Below are positions 63,493-64,000 of a stretch of DNA of 64,000 nucleotides, piece after piece. The DNA comes from Pseudolactococcus reticulitermitis (GTDB lineage: Bacteria > Bacillota > Bacilli > Lactobacillales > Streptococcaceae): contig NZ_BEDT01000004.1 of the NCBI RefSeq assembly GCF_002260845.1, positions 124,001 to 188,000 of the forward strand, given 5' to 3'. Under the pieces are notes generated by a model. It saw only the letters and a list, made by a program, of their open reading frames with translations. It was not told where the DNA came from and made no database searches. How positions within the stretch are numbered: the first letter of the stretch is position 1; each line of letters begins with the position of its first letter. The position numbers and the translations under genes are program-made.

Positions 63493-64000
63493 ATGATACA
63501 AGAAACGGCAAAGACGATACTAGAAAAAGCTGGCGATTTTGGAGCAAGCGATGTTTACATCTTGCCAGTCAAACAAGGCTTTTCAGTTGTTTTTCGAAAG
63601 TCGACGCAGCGTGAGACTGCTCAATTATTGTCAGAGGCTGATGGTCAAAGTCTCATCTCTCATTTTAAGTTTACGGCTGGGATGAATGTTGGCGAAAAGC
63701 GACGACCTCAGCTCGGGTCTTGCCTGTATGATTTTGGGGATAAAAAATTTCGACTGCGACTATCCTCAGCAGGCGACTTTGAGAGTCGCGAAAGCCTAGT
63801 GATTCGGCTTTTGCATAGTGCGGATAAACCACTCGCCTTTTGGTTTGATGCTGATTTATCACAGGTTGAAAATTTAGTAGCTAGGCGTGGGCTTTACTTA
63901 TTTTCAGGGCCAGTTGGCTCAGGCAAAACGACGCTGATGCACCATATCGCCAAACAGAAATTCTCAGGTCAGCAAGTGATTACGATTGAAGACCCGGTTG
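63493..64000 (+). CDS. comGA: Competence ATPase ComGA (3' end outside window)
   Basis: The first 169 codons, behind a perfect ribosome site AGGAGGTGATG. N-terminal domain of the secretion ATPase family, FGASDVYILPV and MNVGEKRRPQLGS, then Walker A SGPVGSGKTT (about residue 139) and the start of the Asp box, ITIEDPV, at the cut. ComGA powers assembly of the competence pseudopilus for DNA uptake. It should be the first gene of the comG operon. Confidence 0.93.
   Translation, partial: MIQETAKTILEKAGDFGASDVYILPVKQGFSVVFRKSTQRETAQLLSEADGQSLISHFKFTAGMNVGEKRRPQLGSCLYDFGDKKFRLRLSSAGDFESRESLVIRLLHSADKPLAFWFDADLSQVENLVARRGLYLFSGPVGSGKTTLMHHIAKQKFSGQQVITIEDPV

Overview
The window reads as chromosomal DNA of a low-GC Gram-positive coccus of the Streptococcaceae, most likely Lactococcus or a close relative. 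This rests on gene content and signals: PolC-type polymerase, ClpB behind a CtsR box, an Mn2+ (yybP-ykoY) riboswitch in front of a YoaB-like P-type ATPase, the N-acetyl branch of the diaminopimelate pathway, LuxS, ComGA, CcpA-type cre sites, WxL/DUF916 surface-protein clusters and KxYKxGKxW/LPxTG signals. No rRNA, tRNA, CRISPR array, phage or complete insertion sequence was seen. Species assignment is an inference.

Layout. (1) 1-13.4 kb: a cell-surface WxL cluster. It has the C-terminal end of a giant WxL protein, a DUF916/DUF3324 membrane-anchored protein, a small LPRTG protein, four WxL proteins of 250-280 residues, a 1649-residue beta-helix-like WxL protein and a second DUF916/DUF3324 protein. 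The giant-WxL plus DUF916 pair is present twice, and the copies differ strongly in codon choice. (2) 13.7-17.4 kb: an unrecognised four-gene operon made of a coiled-coil protein, a ParM/actin-like ATPase, another coiled-coil protein, and a membrane protein whose N-terminus resembles the transmembrane domain of lipoteichoic acid synthase but carries a cytoplasmic-type coiled coil in place of the enzyme domain. This is the best candidate for an undescribed system. (3) 17.5-25.5 kb: niaX-like and luxS (minus strand), aldo/keto reductase, a frameshifted ChW-repeat secreted protein, a small exported protein, riboswitch plus cation ATPase, and an ECF sigma/anti-sigma pair. (4) 25.5-38.4 kb: clpB, nrdD with NrdR boxes, a MITE-like element, the ECF transporter energising module ecfA1-ecfA2-ecfT, dapD and its deacetylase, a MATE pump, a cold-shock protein, 5-formyl-THF cyclo-ligase and a rhomboid protease. 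(5) 38.4-51.4 kb: sugar use. This holds a cellobiose-type PTS (IIA, IIC), two small proteins, a DUF3284 protein, 6-phospho-beta-glucosidase, a secreted pullulanase and a starch-binding-like LPQTG adhesin, with several cre sites. Two related long leader elements with a small cysteine-pair peptide flank the pullulanase-adhesin pair. (6) 51.4-64 kb: housekeeping genes (metallophosphatase, YutD-like, rlmN, VanZ-like, nitroreductase, CoA-binding protein), a frameshifted MFS transporter, a DUF4430 lipoprotein, polC, a small membrane protein and the start of comGA.

How it fits together. The WxL cluster, ChW protein, pullulanase and adhesin form an extracellular polysaccharide-binding and degrading surface. 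The PTS and phospho-beta-glucosidase take up and split beta-glucosides under CcpA control. EcfA1A2T would energise several vitamin S-components, one candidate being the niaX-like gene next to luxS. A recurring regulatory theme is an extended -10 promoter lying only 6-7 bases before the ATG, giving predicted leaderless mRNAs for at least five housekeeping genes. Three genes carry single-base frameshifts, either decay or sequence error.
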